Source: Lecanicillium sp. G3 | Taxonomy: Eukaryota; Ascomycota; Sordariomycetes; Hypocreales; Cordycipitaceae | Assembly: GCA_037575805.1 (NCBI GenBank) | Contig: JAZHPD010000025.1 | Location: forward strand, 310,001 to 374,000 | Reading direction: 5' to 3' | Length of the DNA stretch: 64,000 nt | Shown: one piece after another, positions 22,267 to 32,126 of the stretch | Layout: every line of letters starts with the position of its first letter | Numbering within the stretch: position 1 is the first letter of the stretch | Made by a program: the position numbers and the translations under genes | Notes under the pieces: model-generated | Told to the model about the DNA's origin: nothing | The model's input: the letters and a program-made list of their open reading frames with translations, nothing else | Database searches by the model: none

Positions 22267-22500
22267 GTGTCCCAAAAGCGTCGCTACATCCTGGGAGGTA
22301 ACACTGCGGATGCAGGGAGGTTAATCTGTACTTAAACACAGGGTCTTGACATTAGGCTCACGGCATCGGCAAGTTTACTTGGCAAGCCACACTGGTTATT
22401 TTATTCCGAGTCTTATCTATCTTGCACGGTGGTCGCAACGCCCCAGCCAAGCTAATTCCCCGAAACAGGAATTGGGGGCGTTCAGCTTTCGTTGAGTGGC

Positions 22501-23949
22501 TTAATGCATTCCGTTGGGCTGTGACTCCAACCGCGCCTCAATCAGCGACACTGAGCAGCCAGGTGGCGTTACCGTGCCCATATACTGCAACCTAGTGTCG
22601 ACAGTCTGGAACAGTCGCTTCCAATCAGGCCCTGTTCGCTCAATCGAGTTCCATCCGATGGCCTGGATCATGTCCATGTTGCTGTGTGAGGTTAGCTTGG
22701 GCACAGCACCTTGAGCAAAAAGTACACTTACTAAGGCTGCTTCTTGGTCCATTGCGTCGTAGACCTCTCGCCTGGGAGAAACTCGACGCACAAAATACGC
22801 GAGCCCTCCTTCATAGATGGAATCACCGCTTTAAGAATCTGCTCGGCGTACTTGTCTGACCAGTTGTGCAAGATGTAGCGGAAGAAGTAGACATCGGCGC
22901 CGGTGACGGGTTGTGTCTGGAAGAAATCGTGTGACATAAATGTAACCCTGTCCTTAAGCGCCGCATCCAGCCTCTCAGAGCCTTGAGTCGCGCAAACGGG
23001 CAGGTCTTGCACGACGAAGCGAATGTTTTTGGTTTCCTTGGCCAAGGCAATCGAGACGGCACCGTGACCGCCGCCAATGTCCACCACGACGCTGCCCGGG
23101 CGGTCGAGCTCCGCCCAGTTGTAGCCGCGCGCAAGATGCCGGTTACTGAAGCGGCCACCTTGGGACATCCAGCGCATGGCGGAACCGAAGCGACGAGCTC
23201 GTTCGGGGTGTGCTTCTAGTTCCAGATAAAAGGAGCGGTCCGTATCGAATGCAACGTTGAATCCCGTCTCATTGGGCTCGCCGGAGTTGGGGTACTTGTT
23301 CAAAGCAGTAATCATCTTGGTGGCAGCGGGCTGTGGCGCATATCAGCGGGGATTGCGACGGAGACACAGGGACCGTACTGAATACTTACAAACATCTCCT
23401 CTAGGAGGAACCCGGACGAGTCCATGGCACCGGGTTCTGCATGGAGAATTCTTGACGCGGCAGAGTGTGAGACACGGCCGTCTTCCGTCTCGATAAACAA
23501 GCGGTTCATCATGGCGACGCGCACCATGCGCCGCACGAGAATCTCGTCCTGGCGGATGGCAGCCGCCAAGTCTGCGTAGGAGATGTCGCCCTGAAATGGC
23601 ACATACTTTGGCACATTATGGTGGTATATGAAGTGCAAGTTGGCCAAATCTGTAAACTGGAGGGGAAAAGGACGTTAGACATTGGCCGGCTTTCCTTGTA
23701 CACTTCTTGGAGACGAACGTGGTTAAGTAGCTCGAACAGGAGGTCGCGCGGGCCTTGCGCGAGTCGCTTGAGATTTTGGGCTTGATCAATAATGGAGTGA
23801 CGAATGTTTTCCAATTCCAGCGGCAGATCCGTCAGGGTCTCCTTTGAAAAGGAGGCGGCATCCAAGCCATTGGCTTCTGCGTAGGCGTCGAGCAGCTTCG
23901 CATCAGCAAGGAGCTGCTCCGCAACGGAAGTAAGTGGTCCTGATGTCAT
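22501..23949 (-). CDS. SAM-dependent O-methyltransferase (4 exons)
   Basis: Exons (minus): 23949-23704, 23656-23390, 23330-22732, 22681-22501. The introns are 47, 59 and 50 nt with GT-AG ends; 430 aa. N-terminal helices and a winged-helix dimerisation region (FTDLANLHFIYHHNVP, DILVRRMVR) precede the methyltransferase fold. VVVDIGGGHG is SAM motif I (GGGHG at 256-260), and HNWSD provides the catalytic His325. This is the plant-COMT/fungal type that methylates phenolic hydroxyls of aromatic polyketides, as in aflatoxin and related pathways. The stop (TAA at 22501) and all junctions are in frame. A cluster tailoring enzyme; substrate unknown. Confidence 0.88.
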
Positions 23950-24408
23950 CCCGACGATATTTCTGGCTATCTTGCTGTTTTGGCTCGTAGTTTAGCTCTT
24001 GCTACTAGTAAAGAGTGAGGCATATCCAGTTAGAGTATTATACGGCATCGGGGCTTACCAAGCGGCCCTTCTGCCGGGTCCGGTGACCACCAGCATCGGT
24101 AAATAGGCCATTTTCAGACTCGGCGCAAAATAGTCACCGGTTAACAATGTAGCCGAATAGCTCCGGCTACAATTAGACATCAGCGACAGGGAAAAATACA
24201 CTATTTACATATTTGAACAGGTAACAAAGATATCAATGGAGATCGCGAGCGGACGGGTAGAGGAGATTAATGTAAATTACAACGAGTATCTAACTGCTCA
24301 TCGCTCAGCGTACAGTGGCTAAACGCGACGAGTTGAAGTATCGTAAGAAACAGCTTCCTGGTATCCGGCCTTCACAAGTTTTAAATCACATCTCGTCGGA
24401 GTACTGGG
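23950..24408. other. Short intergenic region, promoter of the O-methyltransferase
   Basis: No gene. At 24147-24172 a GTAGCCGA...TCCGGCTAC arrangement partly resembles the cluster 11-mer AAAGGAGCCGA but does not match it exactly. Confidence 0.4.
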
Positions 24409-26248
24409 TCAAGCTTGAGACGTAGCGGCCTTTTTTTCAGCGCGCTTTTTAACATCCTCGACCTTGATGCTCCTCCACTCGGCACCAAACGCAATGAGAA
24501 AGGCGAGGCCAGATAACACGATGCCCCAGACCCAGGCCGCTCGAATACCCTTCATATAGGCATTGACAACAGTAGATAAATCCGCAGGGTCGGGAAAAAC
24601 GTCGTGCAACGACGTGGTGCCAGCAGCAAGGACCTTGGCGGCCGTAACGTTGGGATTATTGACGGGAAGCGATTTCAGTAGGACATTGTTGAGAATGTTC
24701 TGGGCCGCCGAGACTCCGATGGTGCCTCCAACGAATTGCCACACTGTATGAGGTTAGAAAGAAAATTAAATCCACAAAACTTTATGATGGAGCTTACGCA
24801 GAACGAGGGCAATGGTCACGGCCATATCTGGACGAGGCGTAATGGCCTGCGCAACAACCACATTAATCTGGATGGTAAGGCCAGAGCCAATGCTGGCTAG
24901 GATTTGGTAGCCAATGTAGTGGGCGGCAGACGAGCCAGGCTCGAGAGTGTAGAGCATGCCGGAGCCAACTGTTAGAAAGACAGCCCCAACCAAGAGGAAC
25001 GGCTTGTAATAGCCTAGCCTGCCGAGCGCGACGGATCCAATGAAGCTAAACAGGGCTGGAAATATCGCGTTAATATGAAGTTGAGAAAATCCAAACCAGG
25101 GGACTTGTCTTACACGTCGTGAGCACAGTGGGCAGCATGCGGATACCAGACTGGGAGGGCGAGACACCCTGCGCAGCCTGGAAGTAAATGGGCAGATTGT
25201 AGGTACGAGCAAAGCCAGCAGCCTGGGCCGTGAGATTGAAGACGGCGAGGATGAAGATGGTTCTGCGCTTCATGATGCGCAGCACAATCATGGCATTGTC
25301 TCCCTGCTTCCACTCCAGGACGGCCAACAGGCCCATGAGCAGGACAAACCCGACAACGAGGCCGATTGGCACGCTGTCGGTCCAGGGACGGAGCACACCG
25401 CCGTCTTCGAGCGCAATGAGGAGGCAGACGAGCGCGGCGACGATGGTGACGATGCCGGGGAAGTCAAAGAGGAAAGGCACCTCTTTCCAGGTGGTGTGGG
25501 CCATGCGCGAATGAGCAGGCGTCTTGAAAAAGAACAACAAGATGAGCATGGTGGTGCCGCCAATGGGCAGGTTGACCCAGAAGCACCACCGCCACGTCAC
25601 GTCCTGAGTGAAGAGGCCACCGAGGAGAGGGCCGAGCACGGACGAGCAGCTCCAGACGGAGGAGGAGAGGCCGAGGATGGCGGGCATGTTCTTGGGCGGC
25701 GTGATAAAGGCGAAAATGGTATAGCAACCGCCAGTGATGCCTGCGCCGCCGAGGCCCTGGACGGCTCGGCCCAGGACGAGGACGTTGCTGTTGGGCGCGA
25801 GAGCTGCAATCAGACTGCCGATTTCAAAGATGCCGATGCAGGCGAGGAAAACAACCTTGAGGGGAAAGTACTTGTAGGCCTTGCCCCAGAAGGCCTGGAA
25901 TGCAGCCAGGGACATGAAGAAGGCAGAGCCGTACCAGCCAATCTGGCTGACGCTGTGAAACTCGGCCGTGATGGTCGGGATGGCCGTGGCAATGATGCTC
26001 TGCGCGTGTTAGTGGCCTCCACACCCTACCACCACAGAAGGGAGGGGCATACTCACGATGTCGAGCGCAACGAGAAACATGGCCAGCAGCAGCGCAAAGG
26101 CCAGAACAGAGTAATGCCAGACGCCGGGATACGTGATGCTGGGCGGCCCAGCAGGTGGCTGTGCGGGTTTGGCGACTTCATCCTGCTTCTCTTTCTCGTT
26201 TTCGGGCCCAGCCGCCCGGGCTGGCACCGCGACTTCGTCCACTGCCAT
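24409..26248 (-). CDS. MFS exporter, DHA2 (14-TM) type
   Basis: Four exons (minus): 26248-26057, 25999-25114, 25055-24798, 24743-24409. The introns are 57, 58 and 54 nt; 556 aa. A charged cytosolic N-terminus (about 40 aa) is followed by the family signature LDIVSIIATAIPTIT in TM1, SQIGWYGSAF, GRAVQGLGGAGITGG (drug:H+ antiporter motif) and WRWCFWVNLPIGG. The overall length and motif order match AflT/TOXA-type toxin and metabolite efflux pumps. It sits in the cluster and is expected in the plasma membrane exporting the product or protecting the producer. An exact cluster 11-mer lies 313 bp upstream. Confidence 0.9.
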
Positions 26249-27224
26249 TCTCCCTCTCTCTTTCTTTTCCCTTGTATAGGGCTGGAAAAGCAGATTGGAA
26301 GCGGGAACAGATGGAATCGGTGCAAAGCTGAGTTTTGCAGGGACAACACGATCGAAGGCGCAAACAGTGTAATTGGCGTAAGATGCCAAGGCTTGTAGGA
26401 CAGCGCAAGCAAAATAGACGCCGAACTCAAGTTGCGATTCGATCGTGAGTTCGGGTGCCAAGGCTCTCGCCCGATTTTAACGGCGATTTTTGGTCCCCTT
26501 TTTTTTGCGGGCGCTTCCGATCGGGTCCTTTATTTTGCACAGGCGCGTCGTGATTGGCAAAAAGGAGCCGATCCGAGTTGACGCCGCGGCCTGTTTCGGT
26601 TTCGCCCTAGCGCGGTGACCGTGGTGAGCCTGATGATGAAGCACGCGCCGGAGTTAGCTTCTCGTCCGCCGTGCAAAATCCACGATGGGTCCGTGGAAAT
26701 GAGCATTGCCCGTGATTAAACCTGGTTGAAGACGAAGTTGGATTCATGGTCAGGCTGCATGAACAGGTGCCATTGACAGAGTTGGGAGGACCATGTTAAA
26801 CGGTTTGGCCGATTCACACACATGTGAAAGAAAGTCCATGTATAGCAGTGTGGTGCTATTGCTATTTACAACTCTATGCTACATTAGATGTGACGATAAA
26901 CAAATACTCGGATGAGTATATTAGTGTCATCAACGCAGAGCACTTGTGATTCGGAAGCGCGAACTTGTTTCAGATAAGCCTTCTATATTCTAGGCTAAGA
27001 TACAAAGAAAATTTCCTAAATTACACGTGCCTTCGGTAGTCCCTTGATCCTGTTATGACCATTGATTTTCCGATCTTTCCCCAGTGTTGCGGGCATTGCG
27101 AGGCGCGGTTCTTACTCTTACTCTCAAAGCTCGCTTTGGGCTCCCTTCAGCTCGCTCCTTTCAACACTCGAGGCGACGTAAATGGCATGCTGGTTATGTG
27201 GTGATGCAGTCCTTCATCACGGTG
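26249..27224. other. Intergenic, MFS promoter and downstream region
   Basis: About 1 kb with no gene. It holds the cluster 11-mer at 26561-26571 in the first third. Nothing else recognised. Confidence 0.5.
26561..26571 (+). promoter_or_regulatory. Cluster 11-mer AAAGGAGCCGA, copy 1
   Basis: Exact copy 313 bp upstream of the MFS start. The same 11 bases recur at 29761, 30234 and 38373. Candidate operator for the pathway regulator. Confidence 0.5.
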
Positions 27225-29618
27225 CTACCTTCCAACGAAGCGCGCCGGCCGCTTCTCGTGAAAAGACATTAGTCCTTCCATGCGGTCCGCCGTGTGCAGC
27301 AGCGATGCGTACGCCGTAGACTCCATCGTAGAGGATGCGCACGACAGCACAGTCATGGCCGCCTGGACCGCCAGGGGCGCGCCGGCCGACACTTCGCGAG
27401 CCAGCTCTATGGCGGCTTGCAGCGTGGCTTGTCGCGAGGACGCGGCTACAGTGCCACCGCCGCCGTCGCCGTCAGCGTGGCCAACAACGCGGTCGCAGAG
27501 ACCCATCGCGAGCGCTTCCGTGGCGCCGACGCGCCGCCCTGTAAGGATGAGATCTCGTGCGTGACCTAGCCCGACAACACGCGGAAGACGGTAGGTGCCG
27601 CCCGCGCCGGGGATGACGCCCAGTCTCGTCTCGGGCAGGCCGACAGTGGCGCTGCTGGAAAAGACGCGCAGGTGGCAGCACAGGGCCAGCTCGAGTCCGC
27701 CGCCGAGGGCCGCGCCGGCGACGGCGGCAACGGCCGGGATGGGCAGCGTCTCGAGGTGCGCAAGCGTCTTGCGCATGGCGCCGAGGAACTCGTCTACTTG
27801 CGCGTCGTTCATGACGAGCCGCTGCTTCAGGTCCGCGCCGGTGCAAAACACGTCGTCCAAGGCGCTGGCTAGGATTAAGACGCGAGTGCCCGTAACGCCC
27901 CTTGCCCACTCGGTGTGTATCCTGTCCAGCTCGCGGTAGAGTTGGTGCATCATCTGCAACGTAAACGCGTTCTTGGTCCGCGGTCGGTCCAACGTAATGA
28001 CGCGGATAGTGCCCGTGTGCAGAGCCGGCAAGTCACTGATATGCAGTTGTTCGGGACTACCGATTTCTTTTCCTCCATCTAGGAGGCCGAGACCGTGGGC
28101 CCCCGGCGCTGACGACGGGCTCGGCTCCGAGGGTGCGCATTGGCCTGGCTTGGTCCCCATGTCCGATAGCGCGGGCGTCGGCGGGAAGCTTTGAGTCATC
28201 GGAGGAGTAGCCGGCAGAGGGCTGTGCTCGACGCCCGTAAACTGACAAAACATGTCATCAGCGGCAAGCAGGTCCACGGTGGATGACTGCTCTGTCACCA
28301 TGAACTCGCAGCTACCGTCCGGGAGCCGGGGGAAGATGACGGCGGTGCCAATCATGCTCTCGCGAGCGGGGAAGCGAAACGCTTTCGCGCGACCGCCCTC
28401 AAGGGCCGGGCCAAAGTCAACATCGTAGAGGGGAAACTTGAAGTGGCTCGTCACGATGAGACCCGAGCTGAGGATATCGTCGACAATGCGCAGCCGCCAG
28501 TCTGCCCGGTCCTCCACGTACTCAGCATGGGCAAGCATGTCTCGGAACTTGTCAACGCTAGCGCTCTGGACCTGGGCCCGGATAGCTTGGGCTGCAGTGA
28601 CGATTCCAGTGCGAGGGTGTGATAACTCGGAAAACGGCAAACATCCTTGGGTCATGTACATGACGTTGCCGTGGTAGGCTCCGTCGAGGCCAACCTTGGC
28701 TCGGTAGTCGATGGGCTGTGCAATGTGTGAGAGTTCGTTTGCGCCAACGAGGCCTGCCCTGTGACGAGCCAAGAGCACGCTGCGCCAGATAAAGGCAGAT
28801 ATGGCGTCATTTGTGGACAGGCGGCTCGCGGCCGAGGCGGGCGTGCACGTAGCCGCGTTCTTGAGCGCCACGAGAGCGTCGGGATCGATTCGGTACACCC
28901 GGGAGCAGGATTGGACGTTGACCTGTTTCGGGGTTGTAATAGCTGGCGCCGAAGTCCAAGCAGCGTGTGCGTCGACGGAGCCTGGCGCGCCGCTCCCAGC
29001 GAGGCTCTGAGTTCTGTCAGAAACATACTCCTCCCGGTTTGTGTCGAGAGCTGCCGGTATCTCGCCTAGTTGCGCTTTGCAGAATGCGTCGGCAAATATC
29101 TTGACGATTTCCGTAACGCCGCGGCCGTCTGCCACGGTGTGGTTGACCGAGGTGACCAGTAAGAGACCGCCATCGATCCAGGTGGCTCGTATGCGGCAGA
29201 TGCTCACATGACTACCTGGAGGCAGGTCATCGTTGACGGGGGGGAAGATGTCCTGCGGAAGCAAATGCGGGGCAAATTTGAACTTGGCTAGCTCTGCAAA
29301 GCTTTGCCGGTCGGACAGATCCTGGACGTCTAAACGAGCAGCACCCTCTGATACGAGGCGAACATCCCACGGCTTATCCTGTGTGGATGGCAGGACAAGC
29401 TCTCCGCCGAGGAATGGAACCTTTTGGACGGTGCTTTGAAGGGCCAAATGAAGCTGGTTGGCAATTGCCTGCTTGTCTGCGTCAGGCGCCACAGCAAAGC
29501 AGTAGACGCGGACGGCATCACTCGGCGGGAAGATCTTGCCCCAGTGCGGAAACACTTTGTCCCACTGGGAAAGAGTTATGCAAAACGGGGGACAAGGGAC
29601 CGCAAAGGATGAAGTCAT
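27225..29618 (-). CDS. Acyltransferase-enoyl-CoA hydratase fusion protein
   Basis: One uninterrupted ORF, 797 aa from the ATG at 29618; the frame extends upstream only to a TTG, and a TATA box lies about 100 bp before this ATG. Residues 1-465 are a BAHD/trichothecene-3-O-acetyltransferase-like domain with HTVADG (His160, Asp164) and the structural DFG at 401-403. It is clearly paralogous to the acyltransferase at 33873-35273. A Pro/Ser-rich linker (about 466-533) leads to a full crotonase domain (536-790) most like 3-methylglutaconyl-CoA hydratase/enoyl-CoA hydratase. That domain has GADLK, the GALGGG-type oxyanion loop, and glutamates 643 and 663 twenty residues apart, matching the catalytic pair of enoyl-CoA hydratase 1. 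Both active sites look intact. Inferred role: make or tailor an acyl-CoA and pass it to a hydroxyl of the polyketide. The architecture is unusual. Confidence 0.85.
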   Translation of the reverse strand: MTSSFAVPCPPFCITLSQWDKVFPHWGKIFPPSDAVRVYCFAVAPDADKQAIANQLHLALQSTVQKVPFLGGELVLPSTQDKPWDVRLVSEGAARLDVQDLSDRQSFAELAKFKFAPHLLPQDIFPPVNDDLPPGSHVSICRIRATWIDGGLLLVTSVNHTVADGRGVTEIVKIFADAFCKAQLGEIPAALDTNREEYVSDRTQSLAGSGAPGSVDAHAAWTSAPAITTPKQVNVQSCSRVYRIDPDALVALKNAATCTPASAASRLSTNDAISAFIWRSVLLARHRAGLVGANELSHIAQPIDYRAKVGLDGAYHGNVMYMTQGCLPFSELSHPRTGIVTAAQAIRAQVQSASVDKFRDMLAHAEYVEDRADWRLRIVDDILSSGLIVTSHFKFPLYDVDFGPALEGGRAKAFRFPARESMIGTAVIFPRLPDGSCEFMVTEQSSTVDLLAADDMFCQFTGVEHSPLPATPPMTQSFPPTPALSDMGTKPGQCAPSEPSPSSAPGAHGLGLLDGGKEIGSPEQLHISDLPALHTGTIRVITLDRPRTKNAFTLQMMHQLYRELDRIHTEWARGVTGTRVLILASALDDVFCTGADLKQRLVMNDAQVDEFLGAMRKTLAHLETLPIPAVAAVAGAALGGGLELALCCHLRVFSSSATVGLPETRLGVIPGAGGTYRLPRVVGLGHARDLILTGRRVGATEALAMGLCDRVVGHADGDGGGGTVAASSRQATLQAAIELAREVSAGAPLAVQAAMTVLSCASSTMESTAYASLLHTADRMEGLMSFHEKRPARFVGR

Positions 29619-29717
29619 CGTCGGCGTGGAATAAACTTGACTCGTGAAAAGCAAGAAAGCCAAGGCACGATAGCATCTGGACGTGGCGCATAGGACGGGC
29701 TTAGATACGCCGTGCTG

Positions 29718-29724
29718 TTATATA
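29718..29724 (-). promoter_or_regulatory. TATA box of the acyltransferase-hydratase fusion
   Basis: On the minus strand this reads TATATAA, about 100 bp before the ATG at 29618. It supports that start. Confidence 0.5.
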
Positions 29725-29760
29725 CGATGACTACCCGGCGCATACGCAAGCAAATCAACA

Positions 29761-29771
29761 TCGGCTCCTTT
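29761..29771 (-). promoter_or_regulatory. Cluster 11-mer AAAGGAGCCGA, copy 2
   Basis: Exact copy, 143 bp upstream of the fusion gene start and just upstream of its TATA box. Confidence 0.55.
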
Positions 29772-30233
29772 TGGGGGCGAGATAGACTATTATTTACACT
29801 GCGGTGTGTTATAATGCTCCTTCTCGGTCACTTATATATGGTCTGGCATGCCGCACAGAGTAGTTCTGACAGCCGTCCTATCTATTGCTAAGGATTGACT
29901 GCCCTAACACGCCTGGAAAATTCAAGGCTGCAAATTTTCAGGCTGGCCATGTCTACACACAGGGTGCAATAAAAGTCGACGAAGTTCAATCCCATGCCAT
30001 TGTTTATCTGGAATAAGCTTCACACAATGCAACCGTCATGTCAGGGTGCCCACGTGCGTGCTGGTAAGAACTGCACGGTGATCCGTTCCAGATGTAACCC
30101 TATGCGCTGATCGGTTTGGATAAACATTGGTTTGTGCATACAAAGTACCGCGCTATTTCTTGTGAACTTCAAATATACCAGTATGCTGCCATAGAAGCCA
30201 GGTGGGTGGCGTACGATTGGCCAAGACACGGCC

Positions 30234-30244
30234 AAAGGAGCCGA
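30234..30244 (+). promoter_or_regulatory. Cluster 11-mer AAAGGAGCCGA, copy 3
   Basis: Exact copy, 616 bp upstream of the fusion gene and about 1.9 kb upstream of the Zn2Cys6 regulator. Confidence 0.45.
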
Positions 30245-31608
30245 AGACGGGAGATGATGGCGAGGGGTCGCTCGGCGTTCAGCTCACCAAGCCACACAAC
30301 AAAAGCGGGCATGTGGTTGAGTTGCGGCTCGTGCCTGACAAGACGGCATCCAGCTTTGACAGGCTGTAAATGCAGATCATGTTGGATCCGGCTTCACGGC
30401 TCGGATACTCCCCAGGGCACACGAGAATCAATCATTACTTGTCTGAATCTACCCTGGTTAGCGATCGATGCCCATGCTACCAGTATTGTGCAAGCAGGAG
30501 CAAGCTGCAGCAAATCTAGACCACGATCCCAGGGTCCACGGCGATCCCGCTCTAACAGAGTAACTCACTTTGGAGTAACCACGGGCCAAATTTACTGCTT
30601 ATTGTAGCCGCGCTTTTGAGTTACTGAATGGTGTAGAGGCCCCTCTGGAGGGACATCTTTCGCGAGGGCTGGCGCACCTACTCACGAAGGAAGATACAAC
30701 GTATGAGACCTATGTTTTGCCCCCCTTGGAGGTTGCTCAAACGGGTTGCCGTTTTGGGACAAAAGATATGTTATTATTTCCATCCGAGTTCAAAATCGTC
30801 ATCGGAACTGGAGGCATCTTTCATGCATTCTATTCAGCTGGCCCATGGGCTAGCGGAACCGAGACCGAAGATGTAAGCTTCCACAACTGTGTCAATGCGA
30901 GAAGTTCGCTTACGGAGACGCTCGAGGCCCAGTGATCGCTTCCACTGCCGTGGCTGAGAATGGCGCCAGTGGCCTCTCGTGTGGCAGTACGGTGGTTCCC
31001 GTAGTCCCTGGATTCAAAGCCAAAGCCCAAACATTTGCACCGCCAGAACCCCGCCACTTTCAGCCTCGTCCAGCCTCGGCCGACTAGCGCCTTTTAGCGG
31101 CATGCTGTCGCAGAGGGGGTTGTGGGAATAACGTAAGACTAATGGAGCCTGGTTCGATTTGTTCCACGCAAACCGCCTTGCTCGCCCACTCTGGGGCCGG
31201 GGGGGTGGTGGCCGTTACGGGTTGCATCTTGCCCGGTGAGGAAGTTTGGGACTTTTGCGAGCTGAGCTGTAAGACGGCCTAATTACCCGCCCGATACTAT
31301 GAAGACCCCCTGCAATATCAAGTACCAGCAGCTGAGGGAAAAGAGGCCTCGGCATTCTCGTGTCCTGTAGTTACCCACTCCCATTTGACAGTTTGTCTTC
31401 CAGCGCAAAAATGACCTTCCACCCTCATGCGGCTGACTGCTGCTGCAGAAAAATCTTCCTCCATCTTTTTGGAGTGGTTAGATTACCGCACTGACGAGTG
31501 ACAGCGCCTATTGCAATTCCCGTATATTGCATGCATCACCGTTCCTTCTTTTTTTCTTTCGCAACTAACAACACCTTGGCTTAGAATCTACTCTGTGAAC
31601 GCCGAATA

Positions 31609-31771
31609 TGGCAGTCTATAGGGGAGACTATCCAAATTGAAAACCTTGCATACTTGTTATGTATTTATTATTATGGACACGGGTACACACATATCAAGTT
31701 AGGCCATATATACTAGCGTGGGCGTAGCACTAAGTATTTTCAGTTTGGACCATCTCCCCTATGGACTGCCG
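31609..31771. mobile_element. 163-bp MITE, Tc1/mariner-like
   Basis: The two ends form a 35-bp terminal inverted repeat (left arm starts TGGCAGTCTATAGG, right arm in reverse complement CGGCAGTCCATAGG), 29 of 35 identical. The element is flanked on both sides by TA (31607-31608 and 31772-31773), the target-site duplication of Tc1/mariner elements. It has no coding capacity. Five of the six arm differences are transitions, as expected if RIP or ageing acted on it. Confidence 0.8.
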
Positions 31772-32003
31772 TACCAAAGAGAGTTGATTAAGCTTCTGGC
31801 CTGTTCTTGATAAGCCCAAGTCTGCCGCCTCCTGTCGAGGCTGAAGGCCCTTAGAGTCCGGCGGCGGGGGGTGGGGAGAATGTCACCAGGCTGACTAGTA
31901 AATAGCATCATCTAGGCTGCGACGTAGACCCCGCTACTCCAGATATGAGGGCGGGCGGCTGTGGATCCAACGTGCCGCTTGAACCGGAACGACATGGTCC
32001 AGC

Positions 32004-32011
32004 GTATAAAC
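32004..32011 (+). promoter_or_regulatory. TATA box of the Zn2Cys6 regulator
   Basis: GTATAAAC about 120 bp before the ATG at 32127. Confidence 0.4.
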
Positions 32012-32126
32012 AGGGACCTTGATAGCCCGCAAAACGATTGTTGCGCATGTCGAAGGGCCTCATTGCCAATCTGGACCAAACTACACACTGTATAACGGGA
32101 CGATACGACCTTTTGGTCACGGCAAC

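Larger units (their letters stand above)
29619..32126. other. Intergenic region of 2.5 kb between the fusion enzyme and the regulator
   Basis: A divergent promoter region. No gene was recognised. It contains two copies of the cluster 11-mer, TATA boxes near both ends and a MITE at 31609-31771. Confidence 0.5.

Noticed and set aside
32019..32126. N-terminal extension of the Zn2Cys6 regulator
   Set aside because: The frame begins at TTG, not ATG, and a TATA box lies inside the extension, so the ATG at 32127 is preferred.
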